Shown in pieces: positions 22,141-33,200 of a stretch of DNA of 64,000 nucleotides. Below the pieces are notes generated by a model. It was not told the origin of the DNA. It was given only the letters and a program-made list of their open reading frames with translations, and did no database searches. How positions within the stretch are numbered: position 1 is the first letter of the stretch; the number at the start of each line of letters is the position of its first letter. Source of the stretch: Prorocentrum cordatum (taxonomy: Eukaryota; Sar; Dinophyceae; Prorocentrales; Prorocentraceae); assembly GCA_963575745.1 (NCBI GenBank), contig CAUYUJ010017655.1:52171-116170 (forward strand). Direction: 5' to 3'. Position numbers and translations under genes: made by a program.

Positions 22141-23690
22141 GGGCAGTGGAAGGGAGCGCAGTGGCCGCGGCAGTGGCGTGGGGGGAAGAGATGGTGAGCA
22201 CGACGACGGCAGTGGCAGCAGGAGGGAAGGAGGGGGGGGCGGCAGTGGCAGCATCGGCGGCGTGGACCAGGCGGTCTTTCGGACGACGACTTGTAAAGGG
22301 GGTGGGGAAAAAATAAACGAGACGGCGCCACGCGCCAACGACGTGCCGACTTCGCGCGTTGGGTCCTCGACTGGCGGCGTTCCCACCCGGCTCCCCCTCT
22401 CCATTTTTTTTTTGTTCCCCAATGTTCTGCGGCTATCGGCTGCGCCTCCTCTCCTCCCCTCCTGTCGCCCTCGACGACAGCTGAGGTGTGCCGACGACGT
22501 GCTGTGTGGCTCTGGCCTAATACCTTTGGGTCACCTCCTAGGGACGAGGTGTTTCCTTCTCAGCACTGCGTATTGGTGCAGTGCTCGTCTGGGGTGGTGG
22601 GGGCTTTCGGCCATAGGCCCACCCCTTGCGTTCCACTTGGCGCCTTCTGGAGGCTGGTGCTCTTGCCCAGTGGCTGTTCCCCCCACTTGACAAGCGCCGA
22701 CTGGGTCCTCGACCACCACCTGCGGGTGGTTCTGGCAAGGCTTACTCTTGCACAAGTGGTTTATCCTTTGGCAGGCCCGGCCTTCCCACGACGTGGCCGT
22801 TCCGCTATACGGCGTCGTCGCTCTGGAGTACGACTTCCTGCTCATGTGGTGCATCCTGTGGCAGGTTCGCGTCTCCTCCTGGCAGACGTTTCCCCCCGGC
22901 GTTGCTGACCTTTGCTTCTTCCTCTGGGAGAGGTTCGCGCTCGCTGTCGCCATCGACGTCTTGCCCTTCCGCGATGGTCAGGTGGTGCACTCCTACCTGC
23001 AGGCCCCCCCTGGCGAGACACTGGGCACTGGTGGTTGCGACGTGGTTTGCGCGACGTGAATCCCTGTCGTTAAGGGTGGTGGCTGCCCCTCAGGATTCAC
23101 GACCTGTCCACCATTGATTGGGTCAGAGTCGGCTCGCCGGCGAGCACCTGGTGCCCCGTGAGTGAGGCATCTTTCTTTTCCCCCCCAATCTTTCGTCCTT
23201 CCGTCGCCCTGCTCAGCGCCCGGCCTCGTGGTGCTGGCGCAGCGTCGCCACGCGCGGCTGACGCTCGACTGGTGCTCTGCTTCTCCTAGGCTTGTTGCCT
23301 GCGTCTGCCCGTTTTCCCCAATTTGTTCTGCATGTTGCACGTGCGGTCGGCTGTCGACAGTGACAGCTGGTTTCGCCAATTATCTGGCTCTGTGCCCCAG
23401 TCAGCCCGATTGACACGCCCTCTGGGCTCTTCCTTGCGGGCCGCAGATCAAAAAAGTATCCCCGCCAGCCCATCCAGAAACGATCACCAGGGGAGTTGGT
23501 GAATCTGGGGCGGCAAGGCGCATGCAATCGCGCAGCCGTCTTCGGGAAACCAAGGACCACACATAGCCTCCCGCATTGAAGCTTAAGATGGAAATCGGTG
23601 CAAGCTACGATGGTGCTTCGATGAGGGGTGGCGGGTGTTCCGATGATTCGTAATAGCTGTTGCATTGATTTGTAGTTTAAACCCGCATGC
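22141..23690. other. Open but unrecognised sequence downstream of the PPR pseudogene
   Basis: 22141-22300 is Gly/Ser-rich simple sequence. A frame at 22748-23059 has recurring W-x-ILWQ phrases (WFILWQARPS, MWCILWQVRV, FFLWERF), starts at GTG and matches nothing recognised. A small inverted pair, gtgaatccctgtcgtt and aggattcacg, lies at 23057-23103. No gene is called. Confidence 0.4.
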
Positions 23691-23699
23691 GTTTCGAAA

Positions 23700-24500
23700 C
23701 TTGGAGCCATCATGGGGCTCTCTTGGGGTTCTCTCGGGGTCCTCTTGGGGCCCTCCTGGAGCTCTTTATTGGGGCTTTCTTGGGGTGCTCTGAGGGCCTT
23801 CTTGGAGCCCTCTTGGGGCTCTTTTGGGGCGTCTTGGGGCCCTCTCGGGGCTCTATGGGGGGGGGGTGGGGGGCCTTTTGGGCCCGTCTTAGGCCGCGTA
23901 GATCAAACAGAGGGGGAGGATCAACTCGCACTGCCATCTTGGCGCCATCTTGGGGCGCTCCTGGGGTTCTCTTGAGGCGCTCTTTTTTTGGGGGGGGGGG
24001 GGGCCTTCTTGGGGCTCTTCTGCGATGCCTGAGGGGCCTTCTGTGGCCGTCTTGGGCCTTTTCTTCCGGAAAAAAAGAGGGGGGGTCCTTAATTCGGACC
24101 CCCCCCATCGGAGGCTCACAAGTGCCGTCCTGGGGCCCTCTTGGCCCGCTCTTGGAGCGCTCTTGGGCGCTCTTGGGGCCGTCTTGGGGCCCTTTTGGGC
24201 CCCTCTTGGGGCGATCTTGGACCGTCTTGGGGCCATCTGGAGGCCCCGGGGCCCATCGGGGGCGAAAAAGCGAGCCGGCAACACACATTGGTTTTGCTTA
24301 GGTCTTTGAATGATTCTGGGGTCCTCGGAGGCCTCGGACAGCGCTTGAAACCGTCTTGGGGCCGTCTTGAGGCCTCTTGGACGTGTGTCGGAGGCTATCT
24401 TGACCCATCTACCGCTATCTTGGGCCATATTGGAGGCCATGTTGCGCTCTCTGAGGCCCTCTTGGAGCCATCTTGGGCCATCTTGGACGCTGCTATGGGT
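23700..24500 (+). repeat. CTTGGGGCC degenerate array
   Basis: Degenerate ctcttggggccc / gccgtcttgggg units without the conserved core of the 6-kb elements. It includes a G run at 23986-24003 and a 10-bp-stem hairpin at 24079-24106 (ggggggtcc...ggaccccccc). A C run lies at 24500-24520. Confidence 0.75.
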
Positions 24501-24830
24501 CCCCCCCCCCCCCCCCCCGTGCAAACGCATGGATGGGGGGGGGGGGTTAACCTTCCAAGCGGGCAAAGGAGGTTGGAAAAAGGAAAGGCCCAGACCACCT
24601 GCGCCCAGAGGGCTGGTGGGATTTTAGCACGATTCTGCCTCCATATTCATTTTCCCAATTCATTCATGCCATCCCCGGCGGGCCAGCATCCGCGCCCCCC
24701 CCCCCCCACCATCCTGTGCAACAAATACTATGCGCGCGATCGTTTGCCACAAATCATTCCTCAATCAGAGCTTGCCTCTGTAGGGGTCCTAGCGGATCCG
24801 CATGGTTAGGCTAGGCGCGCCGCCGATTTC
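24501..24830. other. No gene recognised
   Basis: Mixed sequence with C and G homopolymer runs (24500-24520, 24534-24547, 24696-24707). No domain was recognised. Confidence 0.4.
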
Positions 24831-24903
24831 GGCGGCGCGCCCGGGTGCGCGGGCGCGCGGGTGCCCGGGCGTTGGGATGCCGGGGCGCCCGGGTGCCGGG
24901 GTG
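24831..24903. repeat. GCCCGGGTGC tandem
   Basis: About seven degenerate decamers of very high GC, directly before an AT-rich array. Confidence 0.75.
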
Positions 24904-24907
24904 CTCA

Positions 24908-25148
24908 GTAGCCTTATAGGCCTGTAGCTTTATAGCCTCATGGCCTTGTAGCCTTTATAGCCCCATAGCTCTTTAGCCTTCAAAGCCCTGAAGCCCAATA
25001 GCCCTATAGCCGTATAGCCCTATAGCCCTATAGCCCTAGCGCCTTATAGCTTTGTAGCCCCATAGCCCTATAGCCCTATAGCCCTTCGTCCCTATAGCTT
25101 TATAGTACTATAGCCCTACATCCGTATAGCCCCATAGTCTTATAACCC
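24908..25148. repeat. TAGCCCTA-type short tandem array
   Basis: About 28 degenerate units of 7-10 bp, mostly tagccctatagcc, with tagctttatag and tagcctcatgg variants. It resembles a telomere-like minisatellite in look only; it is not TTTAGGG. Confidence 0.9.
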
Positions 25149-27224
25149 GAACCAGATTATGATTGGGGCTTTTCTCCAGCATCATCAGTTTTCAGGAGCC
25201 CCTGGAAATGTATTCGACGGAGTAAGTGCACGCGCGCGTCGTCGCGCGCGCATGTCGACACCCCCCACAAACATAGCGTTTCGTAAGGATTTCGGAACCA
25301 AGTGTTCACAACACAAATAGCAACACACGGGTTTTGCAAAGTGGATCTTCAAAACAAACTTGTGTGGGTTCTTGCGAATCTGGAAGAAACCCGAAGGGTT
25401 CTCAACATTTCGTGACATGCTACCCAAAGGGATTCGCACGCGCATGCCGAACAAATCATCGAACGCCCTTGCGCGTGTGCTGTCGCGAGATTATTTGCAC
25501 GTGCGTGCCAAACTCTGTCGAAAACCATCGGTTTCGCAGCGATTTCAAAACCGAGCACCCAAGACATACAACAACACATGGTTTCGCAATCTCAGTTTCC
25601 AATAAGGCGTACGCTCGCGCTCTTGTTAATTCTTGAGAACACTCGAGGTTTTCAACGGGTTCATGGAAATAATTTCATTCAAGTCCGCCCCATCGTCCAT
25701 GGTATATTTGAATTCGTGCCATCCCAGCCCAGCCGGCATCTTCCCCCCGCCACCCTTCGCAAAAAAGTTTGCGTGAGCACACTTGTATATCAAGCAGCGG
25801 AAGTTTTCAATAGTGCCTCGCAACAAATGGGAAGAAGTGCGCGCGCGCGTCGTCGCGCGCGCATGCCAAAATCCGTCGAAAACTTCCGGTTCCGTAGAGA
25901 TTTCAAAACCGAGTCCCCAACATACACAACAAACATTTAGTTTCGCAACAGCATGTTCAAACAAGCCTGCGCTCGCGCTCTTGCGAATTCTTAAGGTGAC
26001 CATCGTTTTTTTGTTCATGGAATTCTGCCAGACGGGCCTCTCGCGCCGCATGCCGAAATCATTCGCACGCCCATGCGCGCGTGCTGGGGGGCACGATCCG
26101 TGTAGAATAAAACCATGCGGGCCACTCTCGCGCCGTGGCCAAGCGCGCATGTCGAACTCTTTCCCAAGCCTCCATCACCGACGCGAGGACGCCGTCATCG
26201 TCGTCGGCGTGATCAACATCGGCGCCGTCATTGGCCGCGCCGTCGTCTTTGTCAACATCGTCACCAGTATCGCTACTATGATCATCGTGTCTACCGTTGT
26301 CGACGTTGCCATGATACCGCGCCCGCCCGAGTCGCCGACTCGCAGTGAAGTGCCCCCTGGGATGTGCCCAGCGGTCAGCGCCACCGCGGCCGCGTCGGTC
26401 GCGCCAAACTAGCTTGCCGCTGAGCTCGCGTGCTTGGGTTGGCGCGGCCGCAAAGATACACCAGCCCACGTCGAACATTCATCTCAATCGCCGCCGCATG
26501 GGTTTCGCAAGCCAAGCTGTGGGTCGGTGGGTGGGATGTTTGCAACAGCATGGAGTGTTTCAATTAGTTTGTAAAATCAGTTCCCCTTTCTAAAACAGAA
26601 TAGGTTCTACCACCCTCCCCCCAGTTTGCGACCCCCCGGGAGCCGGTGCAAAACACATGGGGTTTTGACCCAACGTCCGTCCTAACTGTGAATTCAGTCT
26701 ATCCCACACAAGCCGGTATCGAGCCCCCCGTCTTCTTCAGCAAAAAACACTGTGCGCGCACTCGTTTATCAAACATCATACATGTTCAAGAGTCCCTTGC
26801 AACAGATATGACGACATGCGCACGCGCGCATCGTCGCGCGCGCATGCCGTTTTTTTTGTTTTTTTTTTTTTTGTTTTGAACTTCCGGTTTCGGACAGATT
26901 TTTGAATCGAATTCCTACAAAACATATAAACATGCCGGGTTTCGCAACACTGATTTCCGAACAAAAAGTTTGCGCGCGCGCTGTTGCGACATCTTTAGAG
27001 AACTATAAGTTACAAGGTTTTGCAAAATCGCGCGCGTATGTCGAAATCTTTCGAACGCCCTTGAGCGCGTGCCGTCGCGAGAGTCCTTTGCCAACAATGA
27101 GACGACATGCCGACATCTTTCAAAAGCCTTCTGTTTCGGAAGGATTTCAAAACCGGGTGTCCAAAAAACATACAAAACAATGTGTTTGCAACACGGATTT
27201 TCATCAAAAGCGCGCGCGCGCGCT
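25149..27224 (+). mobile_element. Dispersed element R1: tandem left-end units plus copy 2
   Basis: A ~200-250-bp unit is repeated at least four times. It holds an alternating cgcgcgcgtcgtcgcgcgcg tract, then gcatgccgaaatc, tttcgcagcgatttcaaaac, cccaaaacacatacaacaac, gtttcgcaac and gcgcgcgctcttgcg. Tracts are at about 25228, 25838, 26817 and, in variant form, 25433 and 27037. From 25983 to 26585 the sequence follows 12950-13545 over the R1 body. A T run (26850-26871) interrupts one unit. No protein was recognised despite some open frames. Confidence 0.7.
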
Positions 27225-27435
27225 CTTGCGTCATCGCCGTCGTCGTCGTCGTCGCCTTCCTTCCTCGTCGTCGTCGTCGCCGTCGTCGTCCTCTGTCTTT
27301 CCTCGTCGTCGTCGTCCTCTTTGGCGTCGTCGTCGTTTCCGTCGTCTTTGTCGCCGTGGTCGTCCTCCCTCCTCCCTCGTCGTCGTCGTCGTCGTCCGTC
27401 GTCGGCGTCTCGTCGTCGTCCCTCCTATTTCGTTG

Positions 27436-27473
<38 letters not shown>

Positions 27474-27890
27474 TTCCCTCCTCCCTCGTCGTCGTCGTCG
27501 TCGTCGTCGGCATCGCCGTCCTCTCTCCTTCTTCGTCGTTCGCGTCATCGCCGTCCTCCCTCCTCCATCGTCGTTGTCGTCGTCGTCGCCGGCGTCGTCC
27601 TTCATCCTCCCTTCTCGTCGTCGTGTTCTTCGTTGGCGACGTCGTCGTCGTCGTCGTCGGCGTCGTCGTCGTCGTCGGCGTTGACATCGTCGTCGTCGTC
27701 GTCGGCGTCGGCGTCGGCGTCGGCGTCGTCGTCGTCGTCGTCGTTGTCGTCGACGTCGTCGTTGTTGTCGCCGTCGAAGTCGTCGGAGACGTCGTCGGTG
27801 TCGTCATAGTCGTTGTCGGCGGCGGCGTCGTCGTCGTCGTCGTCGTTGTCGCTGTCGCTGTCGTCGTCGGCGTCGGTGTCGTTGCCAATT
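27225..27890. repeat. CGT trinucleotide microsatellite, 660 bp
   Basis: Largely CGTCGTCGT with CCTCC and GGCGTC variants. It sits exactly where copies 1 and 2 of R1 have their GTCGTC-rich centre, and is followed at 27924-27975 by the R1 right end (gaccaagttgcgggtgggag). It is probably an expanded centre of a third R1 copy. Confidence 0.9.
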
Positions 27891-28691
27891 GCCATTTGGT
27901 ACCTACCGTCACGGGCTTAAGAGGTCTTGCGACCAAGTTGCGGGTGGGAGGGTGGGATGTTTGCACGAGCAGCGGAGAGGACAGCTTCAAGTTGAGCAAG
28001 TGATTGACTGCACCACGTAAACCTACATTGCACGGCGTAGATTGTACAACATACTGCTAGAAACGCACTGCTTGGGGTTCACGCTAGCTTGCACTTTTTG
28101 TATTCATGAGTTCTCTCGTGTGTGCCTCTTGCGCTGCCCGAGAGGGCCCTCACGGACGTCCTGCGCTTCCTCATGCTCCTCCATCTTTCTTGCGTTTTCC
28201 CTGCCCGTTGTTCAGGCGTGTCGCGAGGCAATCACGACGGGAGTGGTTTGGTAATTTCTTGCTTCTGGGAGCCCTTACCGGCCCCCTGGGCCGTCAACAG
28301 ACGACTCAGGATAAAAAGCCGATGCTGGGGAAGTGGTTCAGGCTCCAGGGGTCCACTTTTTGAAACAAAAACACGGCGTCGGAGATCCGCGTTCTCCCTC
28401 CATCCTACTTCCCCCTCCTCCCCGATCGCCTCGGTGCGCCATGGTCCCACAGGTCCCACACCCGCTGCGTGAGAGTTGTTGTGCTCGGGGCTGGCTTCCA
28501 TCACTACCAAGGGTGCACATCAAATGACCTCGAGAGGCCCAACTGTCTTCTAGCACGTCCCCCCAATGCATCCATAGGTTTCTGGGCTCAAGCCAGTTGG
28601 GTCCAGGCAGTCTGTCTCAAGAGGTCGGAGGCACACGAAGTTTTCACGCCATCACCAGAGAGCGCATCGAAAAAGCGCCAGAGACCTAGCG
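27891..28691. other. R1 right-end remnant, then no gene
   Basis: 27924-28040 holds the R1 right end and the start of its gcaccacgtaa tandem. 28041-28691 shows no recognisable coding or repeat signature. Confidence 0.5.
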
Positions 28692-29990
28692 ATGCTCCAG
28701 GCCCTGCCCCTCCGTGAGATCCAAGGGCGTTGCAGGACTCCGCGCGCTGAGGGCGCAGACAAGGCAGCGAAGGCCCAGGGCACGACTGGAAAGTCGTGGT
28801 GGGAGCTGTCTGAGGAGAACTCGGAAGTCGCAACGCCCCGTGGCCGCGACAAGGACCACGCAGACGGTGCAGCGGGGTACAGCTGGTCTGGAATCCAGAC
28901 GGCGTCTCAAGACACGACTTTCAGGTCGTCGTGGCAGCCATCTGAGGAGAGCTGCGAGGTCAGCAAGCAACGCGGCCTGGTGGGCGCGGGCGCAGACGAG
29001 GCTGCACAGGTCCAGGGCACGCCTGGGAAGTCGTGGTGGGAGCCGCCGGAGGAGAACCCGGAGGCCGCGCCGCCCCGCGGCCGCAACGACGGACACGACG
29101 GCAGCGCGGGCTGCAGCTGGTCCAGAATCACTACGCCCTCTCCGGACGGCAGGTGGTACGTCCGGCACGGCGGGCCCGCGGCGTGGGCCTCGCAGCTCTC
29201 CCTGCTGCCGCTCCCCGCGCAGCAGCAGCGGCGCCCGCATCACCCCCAGAAGGCCGCTCCCGTGCCGACCGCGGCGGCGGTGCCGCCGCCCCCGCAGCCG
29301 CTGCGGCTCGCGGAGGTGCTGCAGCTCGAGGGCGCGGAGCGCGATCGGGCCCCGCGGGGCGTGGCTGGGCCGCGCCCTCTGCGCCAGGAGTGGGGGAACG
29401 AGCAGCGACGCGCACATGACAACTCGGAGGTCCGCGCGGGTTTCTCGGATCGGCGCTGGAGCCCCCTGGCGGCGCCACCGGCGCCGCCCCTGGCGCGCTC
29501 CGCGCGCCAGGGAGGGGGTCCTAGCGCCGATCCGAGAAATCCGCGCGGACCTCTGAGTTCTTGTGTTTATGTCATTGTTCGTTCCTCTAAGGAGGGGCGG
29601 TCCGACCCGGGTGCGGCTGCAGGTGAGCGACGGAGGAAAACGGCGTCGTCTTCCACGACATTGGGCGCGTAAGCTGCTCGCGTAAGGTCGCGCGTAGGCG
29701 CCCCTCCCTGGAGCGAAGCGTGCCGCGCTGGCGGCCCGCGTAAGCCACCGCGTAAGGTGGCTATGCCATCTCGCGTAAGACCCGTTTTTGATCGTCGCCC
29801 AGGTGGCCCTGGCCAGTCGGCTGCAGATGCGCGCGTGCTCAGCATCGGCTCCGAGGGCCATCCGCACGGCTGCGCTCAGCCCTGCAAGTACTCGCGTGGC
29901 GGTCGCGTGTGCAAGGACGGCGCAGCTTGCAGCCGATGCCACCTCTGCCCCTGGTCGCGAGAGCAAGGCCGCGGGCAGAGGAGCCGCTGA
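28692..29990 (+). CDS. CCCH zinc-finger protein (three-exon model)
   Basis: ATG at 28692. Exon 1 carries two clear imperfect repeats, KSWWELSEENSEV and KSWWEPPEENPEA, and a looser SWQPSEESCEV. Each full repeat precedes a G/D-rich and SWS phrase. A palindromic element lies at 29419-29562. If 29430-29591 is an intron (GT donor; acceptor with T-rich tract ending ctctaag), it is phase 0 and 162 nt, so the frame is also open without splicing. The frame meets TAA at 29670. A second intron 29669-29842 (GTAAGC donor, AG acceptor) would remove it and join in frame to the finger. The finger, GHPHGC...PCKYSRGGRVCKD, continues to SRCHLC, with C-x8-C-x5-C-x3-H spacing (codons 29883-29942). Such fingers usually bind RNA. 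Ends at TGA 29988. The finger is firmly seen; the exon structure is inferred. Confidence 0.6.
29419..29562. mobile_element. Palindromic element, family P2, copy 1 (intron-like)
   Basis: Left arm ggaggtccgcgcgggtttct then cggatcggcgct; right arm its reverse complement (agcgccgatccgagaaatcc, then gcgcggacctc). The arms span about 45 bp each, and the GC-rich centre also self-pairs (ggcgcgctccgcgcgcc). A second copy lies at 44199-44325. It falls inside a candidate 162-nt, phase-0 GT-AG intron. Confidence 0.75.
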
Positions 29991-30685
29991 GACACAGCGG
30001 AGGGGAGCGCCATGCGTTCGCACAGTGCCTGGGACGGGCCAGCCCTCAGAGACGTTCGGCCAAGATGTGTTGTGGACGGATTCCCCAGAGGTGCACGCAG
30101 GTCCCGTGACCATCTGAGACCAGCGTGCGCAGAGTTACGTTGTCTTGTCGGGTGTAATTAGGTCTGGAGTGGAGCTTCAGACGACAGTCGTGATATCCGT
30201 TCCATCCGCCTCGGGTGCGGCGCGACTGCATGCTATGCTGACATCTCGCTTCCTTTTTCCTCATCCTCCCACGCACTCCGATGCGGGCTCATGCTTATTT
30301 TTTAGGAACGCCTTTTTGGGCATTCTGTAACCGGCACTCATGTGGCTTACCCTCAGGCTAGTTGCTTAGAACAGCCCTCCAGGTGGGCTCACCCCTTGGT
30401 AATGCTGCCGTCAGATCTTGGAAGCCCTCTGCGCACAGGCTGCTTGCCCAATTCCACCGTCGTGCGGTCGTCTTTGGACATCTCGTTCGTGCCTGTTGCA
30501 GCGCTTTCCATCATTTGTGCATTGCGTGATCAGAATTAGCTTGCGCACTGTCTCCCCCGCATGCCCACCTTCCAGGGCCATCTTAGCGTGTGGCACCGAA
30601 GGCAGTCAGAGCATCCGGGGATACTTGCGCGTAGTGTGTGCGGTGGCTTGGCTGGCTTCACAGACAATGGCCCACTGCATAGGCT
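29991..30685. other. No gene recognised
   Basis: Probably 3' flank of the CCCH gene followed by unassigned sequence. Short frames on both strands lack any signature. Confidence 0.45.
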
Positions 30686-32265
30686 CGTTTTTCCCAACCA
30701 TCCTGTGGTGTTGGGTCCACGTTTTGAGGAGACGGTCCCCGCGTTCTCCTTCTCTCATCCTCTTCCCCCTCCTCCTCCACCGTCCGCACGCGTCCCACAC
30801 ACCCAGTACAGCGTTTCGTGGCCCCACAGGGAGCCCCGCCGAAGGTCCCAGTGCTACCGTCCGCATGCGTCCCGCACGCCCAGTACAGCGCTTCGTGGCC
30901 CCATAGGGAGCTCCACCGAAGGTCCCAGTGCTACCGTCCGCATGCGCCCCGCACACCCAGTACAGCGTTTCGTGGCCCTCCTCTTCATCCTCCCTGCGTT
31001 TCACCCACCCAGTACAGCGTTTCGTGGCCCCATAGGGAGCCCCACCGAAGGTCCCAGTGCTACCGTCCGCATGCGTCCCGCACACCCAGTACAGCGTTTC
31101 GTGGCCCCGCTCCACCGACGGTCCCAGTGCTACCGTCCGCATCAGTACACCAGGGAGCTCCACCGAAGGTCCCAGTGCTACCGTCCGCATGCGTCCCGCA
31201 CACCCGGTACAGCGTTTCGTGGCCCTCCTCCCCCTCCTCCCTGCGTTTCACCAACCCAGTACAGCGTTTCGTGGCCCCATAGGGAGCCCCATCGAAGGTC
31301 CCAGTGCTACTGTCCGCATGCGTCCCGCACACCCAGTACAGCGTTTCGTGGCCCCATAGGGAGCCCCACCGAAGGTCCCAGCGCTACCGTCCGCATGCGT
31401 CCCGCACACCTAGTACAGTTCTTCGTGGCCCCATAGGGAGCTCCACCGAAGGTCCCAGTGCTACCGTCCGCATTCGTCCCGCACACCCCGTGCAGCGTTT
31501 CGTGGCCCTCCTCCCCCTCATCCCTGCGTTTCACCCACCCAGTACAGCGTTTCGTGGCCCCATAGGGAGCCCAACCCAAGGCCCCAGTGCCCCCGTCCGC
31601 ATGCGTCCCGCACACCTAGTACAGCGTTTCGTGGCCCCATAGGGAGCCCCACTGAAGGTCCCAGCGCTACCGTCCGCACGCGTCCCGCACACCCAGTACA
31701 GCGTTTCGTGGCCCTCCTCCCCCTCCTCCCTACGTTTTTCCTGCCCAGTACAGCGTTTCGTGGCTCCATAGGGAGCTCCACCGAAGGCCCCAGTGCCCCC
31801 GTCCGCATGCGTCCCGGAAGCCCAATTTGGCATTTTTGCCCACCCATTGCAGCGTTTCGTGGCCCCATGAGGGGGCTCCACCCAAGGCCCGAGTGCCACC
31901 GTCCGTATGCGTCCGGGAAATGTAGTTTGGCATTTTCACCCGCGCAGTGCAGCGTTTCGTGGCCCCATGGGGGCTCCACCGAAGCCCCCAGTGGGACCGT
32001 CCGCATGCGTCCCTGTAATCCAATTTGGCATTTTCACTCACTCAGTACAGCGTTTCGTGGCCCCATAGGGAGCTCCACCGAAGCCCTCAGTGGGACCGTC
32101 CGCATGCGTCCCGGAAACCCAATTCGGCACACCACCCACACAGTACAGCGTCTCCCCCCGCCCAGTGCAGCGCTTCGTGGCCCCATAGGGAGCTTCACCG
32201 AAGCAGATATTCACAATTACGGTACCCACAACTGCATATGGTTGGGACCTTCGCCAGGATAATTT
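30686..32265 (+). mobile_element. Leader-satellite-tail block A
   Basis: Leader: cgtttttcccaaccatcctg, then gtggtgttgggtccacgttt, then a short CTCCTCC stretch. Body: about 18 tandem units built on gtacagcgtttcgtggcccc, atagggagctccaccgaagg and accgtccgcatgcgtcc. Early units are ~77 bp; late units are ~100 bp through an added cccaatttggcattttcac. Tail: agatattcacaattacggta, then cccacaactgcatatggttg and tcgccaggataat. Blocks B and C share the same leader and tail. No reliable ORF; open frames in three phases follow from the repeat. Confidence 0.9.
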
Positions 32266-33200
32266 TGGTTGGCCAGGGTGTCGTTTGAGTCATGCCTGGC
32301 GGAATTGTGTCTCCTGCCGCTTTGTGGACCAGTTCTGGAGTCGGTTGCGTGGGAGGAGTAAGACTCACCAACAGTCGGTGGGCACAGTCTTTGGGCAGGC
32401 CAGACTGGTGTCGAAAGATGTTTGCACCAAATCTTGATTCTTCACGTACTTCCACCAGCCCATCCAGAAACTACTTGCAGAAGAGCTGTTATGAAAAGAG
32501 TCGTGGGTGAGAGCGCGCAGCCGAGAGGGGAGACACCAGCCCAGGGGAGGCTGGGCTGGGAGCAGCCCCCGACAGCTGGGGACTGGGGGTCTGCTGGGGC
32601 TCCTCGGAGGCCTCCTGGGGGACCTCGCTCGGGGGCTCTTGGCCTCCTGGTTTGGCAAAGCTTGTGCTCGTGTCGCCTCTCGTCCCTGCGAGGCGGAGGA
32701 AGAGGAGGAGCTGAAAGCGGAGGAGGAGGAAGAGGAGAAGGAGGACAGGAGGAGGAAGGAGGAGGAGGAGGAGGAGGAGGAGGTGGAGGAGGAGGAGGGG
32801 GAGGAGGGGAGGAGGAGGAGAGGGAGGAGTTGGAGGAGGAGTTGGAGGGTGCGTCACCCGCGCCGATGGTCTCACGTCGGCCGCGTGCGTGCCGAAGGCG
32901 CTCCGATGCACGGCGCGGTGCGGAGCGCCCTCGTCGCGCACGGCGGCCGGCCCGCGGCGCCTCCTCCTCCTCCTCCTCCTCCTCCTCCTCATCGTCCTCC
33001 TCCTCCTCTTCCTCCTCGTCCTCCTCCTCCTCCTCCTCCTCCCTCAGCGCAAGCTCGGCCCGAGCCCCGTGGCGGAAGGTAGAGGATCGCAAACGAAACA
33101 CCGGCATAGACAAGCTTTCGGCGCTCCGCGCGGTCCAGCGCAGATCCAAGGCATCCGCGAGGAGCGTCGAACGCGAACGTTTAGGGTTTAGGCTTGTGCC
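32266..33200. other. Spacer between blocks A and B, with GAG and CTC microsatellites
   Basis: GAG run at 32697-32850 and CTC run at 32959-33047 form an inverted microsatellite pair about 110 bp apart. Between 32500 and 32690 a few CTTGGGG-like units occur. A long frame over both microsatellites is not credible as a gene. Confidence 0.65.

Noticed and set aside
22748-23059. Membrane-like protein with W-x-ILWQ repeats
   Set aside because: Starts only at GTG, overlaps other open frames, and no family was recognised; kept only as a note in the intergenic entry.
28686-30113. 475-codon minus-strand open frame
   Set aside because: It is antisense to the CCCH gene and passes straight through the P2 palindrome; no domain was recognised, whereas the + strand has the finger.
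33180-33193. Interstitial telomere repeat (tttagggtttagg)
   Set aside because: Less than two units of the TTTAGGG type; expected by chance in 64 kb.
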